From Candidatus Liptonbacteria bacterium RIFCSPLOWO2_01_FULL_53_13 (GTDB lineage Bacteria; Patescibacteriota; Minisyncoccia; UBA6257; 2-01-FULL-56-20), in assembly GCA_001818895.1 (NCBI GenBank), contig MHLB01000026.1, forward strand, positions 1 to 7,472: 7,472 bases of DNA, written 5' to 3'. The notes under the pieces were generated by a model, which saw only the letters and a list, made by a program, of their open reading frames with translations, made no database searches and was not told where the DNA came from. Position numbers and translations under genes: made by a program. Shown here in pieces: positions 6,731 to 7,472 of the stretch; position 1 is the first letter of the stretch, and each line of letters opens with the position of its first letter.

Positions 6731-6752
6731 AGTAATCGCGAACAACGCGAAT
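6731..6752 (+). repeat. 22-bp inverted repeat, left arm
   Basis: This arm begins AGTAATCGCG and ends ACGCGAAT. Its exact reverse complement occupies 7183-7204. It directly abuts the start codon of the PilV-like gene (CAT at 6728-6730). Inside, TCGCG-AACAA-CGCGA is a small perfect hairpin. The match stops exactly at both ends. Confidence 0.85.
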
Positions 6753-6772
6753 TGATTTTTATTTGTTTTATT

Positions 6773-6792
6773 CCCCGAGCGAAGTCGAGGGG
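6773..6792 (+). repeat. REP-like palindrome downstream of the GIY-YIG gene
   Basis: CCCCGAGCGAAGTCGAGGGG forms an imperfect hairpin with a bulged A. It begins 10 bp after the GIY-YIG stop in the direction of transcription and lies in inverted orientation relative to the copy at 7083-7101. The minus-strand side after the hairpin is A-rich, not T-rich, so it is not a standard terminator for the GIY-YIG gene. Confidence 0.7.
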
Positions 6793-6802
6793 TTGCCTTA
6801 AA

Positions 6803-7063
6803 TCACCATTTTCCCCATTCTCCGTTGATAAGCTTCTCTTTCTTCGTCCGACTCCACGATTTGATTTGTTTCTCTCTCCTTCGCGCCTGCTCGAGATTCT
6901 CGTACTCCTCAAGGTAGGCAACCCGAATCGGTTTGTGCCGTCCGGTATATTTGCTTCCCGTCCCGCTTAAATGTTGCGTCCATCGGTTGTCCGGCTTCCA
7001 CGTCATCCCCGTGTAGTAGCTTTTATCCTCGCATTCGAGAATGTACACGTACCATTTCCACAT
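6803..7063 (-). CDS. GIY-YIG nuclease-fold protein (UPF0213/YhbQ-like)
   Basis: An 86-residue single-domain protein. YVYILECEDKSYYTGMT (5-21) carries the two signature blocks: YVY in the GIY position and YTG in the YIG position. Arg27 (NRWTQHLSG) and Glu64 (RRREKQIKSW) sit where the catalytic Arg and metal-binding Glu of the family lie, so the active site looks intact. Length fits the small stand-alone family typified by YhbQ, whose members are proposed to act on DNA but whose role is not settled. It ends in TGA. It splits pilC from the minor pilins, is flanked by inverted palindromes and a 22-bp inverted repeat, and has its own TATAAT box 11 nt before the ATG. The start is supported by fold completeness, since the first beta-strand begins at residue 5. 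No tie to pilus function is seen; it may be an inserted passenger. Confidence 0.87.
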   Translation of the reverse strand: MWKWYVYILECEDKSYYTGMTWKPDNRWTQHLSGTGSKYTGRHKPIRVAYLEEYENLEQARRREKQIKSWSRTKKEKLINGEWGKW

Positions 7064-7074
7064 GGATGGATAGT

Positions 7075-7080
7075 ATTATA
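7075..7080 (-). promoter_or_regulatory. Candidate -10 box of the GIY-YIG gene
   Basis: A perfect TATAAT on the minus strand ends 11 nt before the ATG at 7063, predicting a near-leaderless transcript. There is no Shine-Dalgarno. The palindrome at 7083-7101 fills the spacer region just upstream, and only a poor -35 match (TTCCCC) is found 17 nt away. Confidence 0.4.
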
Positions 7081-7082
7081 CA

Positions 7083-7101
7083 CCCCTCGACAAGCTCGGG
7101 G
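7083..7101 (-). repeat. REP-like palindrome upstream of the GIY-YIG gene
   Basis: CCCCTCGACAAGCTCGGGG is the inverted counterpart of the element at 6773-6792, differing at the loop. It lies 2 bp upstream of the TATAAT box of the GIY-YIG gene and is continued by a half-copy (CAAGCTCGGGGAATA) at 7118-7132. Confidence 0.7.
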
Positions 7102-7144
7102 AATAAGGAGAAAGGAACAAGCTCGGGGAATATAAAGAAAGGTT
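7091..7144. repeat. Two 27-bp tandem units containing a half palindrome
   Basis: CAAGCTCGGGGAATA occurs at 7091-7105 and again at 7118-7132; the full 27-bp units (7091-7117 and 7118-7144) agree at 22 positions by my count. The second unit lacks the CCCCTCGA half, so it cannot form the hairpin. It looks like a local duplication of the right side of the palindrome plus flank. Confidence 0.7.
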
Positions 7145-7182
7145 TCGGCGCAAAGGAAAAAGGGTGGTGGGGCTATTTATCT

Positions 7183-7204
7183 ATTCGCGTTGTTCGCGAT
7201 TACT
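7183..7204 (-). repeat. 22-bp inverted repeat, right arm
   Basis: This is the exact reverse complement of 6731-6752. It overlaps the end of pilC: the TAA stop (7200-7202) lies inside it. With the left arm it encloses a segment of 430 bp holding the GIY-YIG gene and both palindromes. No obvious target-site duplication is seen outside the arms. Confidence 0.85.
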
Positions 7205-7472
7205 GCCTTATGCCCTGTGTGATGGAATAAATCGGCGTGATGATGGAAAGCGCGACAAAGCCGACCACGAGGCCCATCACGAGAATCAGCAAGGGTTCCA
7301 TAAGCGAGGTCAGGTCTTTCAGGGAATTATCCACTTCGTCGGCGTAATAATCGGCGAGATAGTTCAAGTTATCCTCAAGGTTGCCCGTACTCTCGCCCAC
7401 CTCAACCATTGCGGAGAAGATAGGCGGGAAAATCCGCTTCTGTTTTCCCAAAAAATCCGCGAGCGACTCCCC
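7200..7472 (-). CDS. pilC: Type IV pilus inner-membrane platform protein PilC (GspF family), C-terminal fragment
   Basis: Only the last 90 residues are in the window; the frame is open to the right edge, so the start lies outside. The fragment reads GESLADFLGKQKRIFPP, then the GspF signature FSAMVEVGESTGNLEDNLNY, YADEVDNSLKDLTSLMEPLL and a membrane segment (LILVMGLVVGFVALSIITPIY), ending GIRQ. This is the end of the second of the two T2SSF domains. PilC sits in the inner membrane and couples the assembly and retraction ATPases to pilin polymerisation. Position directly before a set of prepilins fits a T4P operon. The stop codon lies inside one arm of a 22-bp inverted repeat. Identification is firm at family level; PilC versus GspF of a type II secretion system is decided by the surrounding pilin set and remains an inference. 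Confidence 0.9.
   Translation of the reverse strand, partial: GESLADFLGKQKRIFPPIFSAMVEVGESTGNLEDNLNYLADYYADEVDNSLKDLTSLMEPLLILVMGLVVGFVALSIITPIYSITQGIRQ

Noticed and set aside
6727..6921. Minus-strand open frame of 64 codons
   Set aside because: It is an alternative frame of the GIY-YIG gene running through the palindrome; the GIY-YIG frame has clear motifs.
6500..6970. Plus-strand open frame of 156 codons
   Set aside because: It spans the antisense of the PilV-like start, both repeats and the antisense of the GIY-YIG gene, so it crosses unrelated features and cannot be a coherent gene.
6773..7101. CRISPR array
   Set aside because: The palindromes are few, differ in sequence and are not regularly spaced; a gene lies between them and no cas gene is present.
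6731..7204. Classical insertion sequence
   Set aside because: Inverted arms are present, but there is no transposase and no visible target-site duplication. The only enzyme is a GIY-YIG protein, so it is reported as a cassette of unknown behaviour.

Overview
The window reads almost entirely on the minus strand and looks like the 3' part of a type IV pilus (T4P) locus followed by a large secreted surface protein. Several traits together suggest a Patescibacteria/CPR-type genome, probably Parcubacteria-like: a GspF/PilC platform protein followed by a set of prepilins, a PilX/GspK-like protein with a long C-terminal domain, a minor pilin carrying carboxypeptidase-regulatory-like modules, a short GIY-YIG protein, a threonine-rich protein starting its mature part with KYWVGGTDSW, and short palindromic and AT-rich repeats in nearly every gap. 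This assignment comes from recognising protein styles, not from a database search. Stops used are TAA, TAG and TGA (TGA ends the GIY-YIG gene), so the standard bacterial code fits.

Layout in transcription order, from the right edge leftwards: the C-terminal end of pilC (7472-7200, cut by the window edge); a gap with repeats and a candidate promoter; an 86-residue GIY-YIG protein (7063-6803); a gap with a palindromic repeat and one arm of a 22-bp inverted repeat; a large PilV/GspI-like minor prepilin of about 580 residues (6730-4988); a PilW/GspJ-like prepilin (4960-4322); a 160-bp gap with two palindromic repeats; a PilX/GspK-like protein (4161-2740); a 108-bp AT-rich gap with repeats and a candidate promoter; a small PilA/GspH-like pilin (2631-2179); a 72-bp gap with octamer repeats, a hairpin and a TATAAT box; and a signal-peptide-bearing beta-repeat protein that starts at 2106 and is still open at position 1 (702 codons seen).

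Functionally, PilC is the inner-membrane platform for pilus assembly. The I/J/K-like proteins form a plausible initiating tip complex, the small pilin could be the main or a minor subunit, and the repeat-rich exported protein is a candidate surface adhesin or cell-envelope fibre next to the pilus genes. The GIY-YIG gene has no evident pilus role. It sits between pilC and the minor pilins inside a nested set of inverted repeats (22-bp arms at 6731-6752 and 7183-7204, palindromes at 6773-6792 and 7083-7101), so it looks like an inserted or repeat-associated cassette. This is the least ordinary structure in the window.

No tRNA, rRNA or CRISPR array was seen. No stretch longer than 300 bases lacks a gene.
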